This document shows positions 6,040 to 6,876 of a DNA stretch of 6,876 nucleotides, in pieces. The notes below the pieces were generated by a model. That model saw only the letters and a program-made list of their open reading frames with translations, made no database searches and had not been told where the DNA came from. A program made the position numbers and the translations under genes. The DNA is from Kiritimatiellales bacterium (GTDB taxonomy: Bacteria; Verrucomicrobiota; Kiritimatiellia; Kiritimatiellales; Pontiellaceae), in NCBI GenBank assembly GCA_015486775.1, contig WFRA01000049.1, positions 1 through 6,876 on the forward strand, in the 5' to 3' direction. How positions within the stretch are numbered: position 1 is the stretch's first letter; the number at the start of each line of letters is the position of its first letter.

Positions 6040-6876
6040 ATGAATGGAAAAAAACTGATTGGAATGGCGATCGCGTTCGTTGTCCTGGCCTCCATCGCCC
6101 TGATGCAGCGGGGCGGGAAACACCGTCCGGCCGCAGAGGGCAAGGACAAAACCCTGCTGGCGGGGTTCGACCTCAATACGGTGACCGGCCTCGACGTGGT
6201 CCAGGGCACCAACTCGGTCGCGCTGGCCAAGAAGGATGGCCACTGGGTGGTCGGGAAGCTTTCTGGATATCCGGTCGACTTCAAGAAGCTGGCCAACGCA
6301 GTCCGCGCCATGGCGGAGGTCGAGCTGGGCGAGCCGGTGCGCACCGGGAATGTCGATGCGTCCGAGTTTGGCTTCGGCACGAACGAAACCAAGGTGGTGC
6401 TCAAGGTGGGCGACTCGGTTGCGGCCACGGTGGAGGTCGGCGCGCAACGCAAGGCTTCCGCCGAGGCGGGCTGGGCCAACCAGCACTTTGTGCGCAAGGC
6501 CGGGGACGAGTCGATCTATCTGGTCGACTACGACTTCCGCCCCTTCTCCGCCACGCCGGAGGATTGGATCGACAAGCAGGTGCTCAACGTCCGCTCTTCC
6601 GATGTGGTTTCCGTCAAGGTCGGGGATGTCGAACTGAAGGTCGACGGTGCCGACTGGAAACTTGCCGACCTCGACGGCGAGAAGGAGGAGTTCCAATCTT
6701 CGGAAGCCAACAAGCTGCGGTCGGCGTTGCAGTATCTCTATTTCGAGACGGTGGCCGACAAGGCGAAAAGCGATGCCGAACTGGGCTTCACCAACGCGGT
6801 CGAGTATGTGGCGCAGACCAAGGATGGATTCACCTACACCGCCACCCTGGGCGGCGAGACGCCGGACGGCGGCCGC
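6040..6876 (+). CDS. DUF4340 domain-containing protein, C-terminus off the right edge
   Basis: The first 279 codons are visible, open to the window edge. AAAGGAG (6026-6032) lies 7 nt before the ATG. A short N-terminus and a hydrophobic segment (KLIGMAIAFVVLASIALM, 5-22) act as an anchor or uncleaved signal; no lipobox cysteine is seen. The rest is soluble and rich in beta strands. It has the DUF4340 pattern of repeated short modules: VALAKKDGHWVVGKLSGYPVD (about 61-81), then FGFGTNETKVVLKVGD (about 110-125) and YLVDYDFRPF (about 160-171). A D-x-W-K-L unit at about 206-210 follows before the edge. DUF4340 proteins commonly follow GldG-like genes, and the 13-bp gap to gldG here supports one operon. 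It probably acts outside the membrane with the GldG-like protein; no biochemical function is established for the family. The visible N-terminus looks intact. Confidence 0.85.
   Translation, partial: MNGKKLIGMAIAFVVLASIALMQRGGKHRPAAEGKDKTLLAGFDLNTVTGLDVVQGTNSVALAKKDGHWVVGKLSGYPVDFKKLANAVRAMAEVELGEPVRTGNVDASEFGFGTNETKVVLKVGDSVAATVEVGAQRKASAEAGWANQHFVRKAGDESIYLVDYDFRPFSATPEDWIDKQVLNVRSSDVVSVKVGDVELKVDGADWKLADLDGEKEEFQSSEANKLRSALQYLYFETVADKAKSDAELGFTNAVEYVAQTKDGFTYTATLGGETPDGGR

Noticed and set aside
4254..6497. A 747-codon open frame on the minus strand opposite the GldG-like and DUF4340 genes
   Set aside because: It lies fully antisense to two well-supported genes, shows no recognisable domain and has low-complexity composition. 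It is explained by codon bias in GC-rich coding sequence.

Overview
The window reads as a bacterial chromosome segment. It is GC-rich, roughly 60% by eye, with Shine-Dalgarno sites in front of the genes and no phage or transposase genes. The gene set (a GldA/GldF/GldG-like transporter followed by a DUF4340 protein, and a short HPF-type ribosome factor) and the style of the intergenic repeats suggest the PVC superphylum, perhaps Verrucomicrobiota or Kiritimatiellota. That placement is inference from memory of similar genomes, not a search.

Layout. Positions 1-1687 (minus strand) hold the first 562 codons of a type I restriction enzyme R subunit (HsdR). The nuclease motifs and the full set of helicase motifs are intact; the C-terminus lies off the left edge. 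Positions 1688-1909 are a 222-bp divergent intergenic region. On the hsdR (minus) strand it contains a GC-rich hairpin followed by six T's, preceded by an overlapping competing hairpin, which looks like an attenuator. An 18-bp near-perfect dyad lies beside it. Positions 1910-2278 (plus) encode a 122-aa HPF/RaiA-family ribosome-associated protein. Positions 2279-2455 are a non-coding spacer made largely of short 9-10 bp periodic repeats.

Positions 2456-6876 (plus) form one tightly packed operon: an ABC-2 type ATPase, a six-TM permease (1-bp overlap), a 623-aa GldG-like membrane-anchored auxiliary protein (17-bp gap) and a DUF4340 protein (13-bp gap) cut by the right edge. The ATPase and permease should form the transporter core. 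GldG and the DUF4340 protein, both with N-terminal membrane anchors and large probably extracytoplasmic domains, would be its partners. The family was named from gliding motility in Bacteroidetes, but its substrate and its role in other lineages are not established.

The most unusual signals are non-coding or overlaid on coding sequence: the attenuator-like structure before hsdR, the periodic repeat block before the transporter operon, and a cluster of TTCCA-N5-TGGAA palindromes inside the ATPase gene. I do not see a clearly new multi-gene system; the least understood one is the Gld-like operon.
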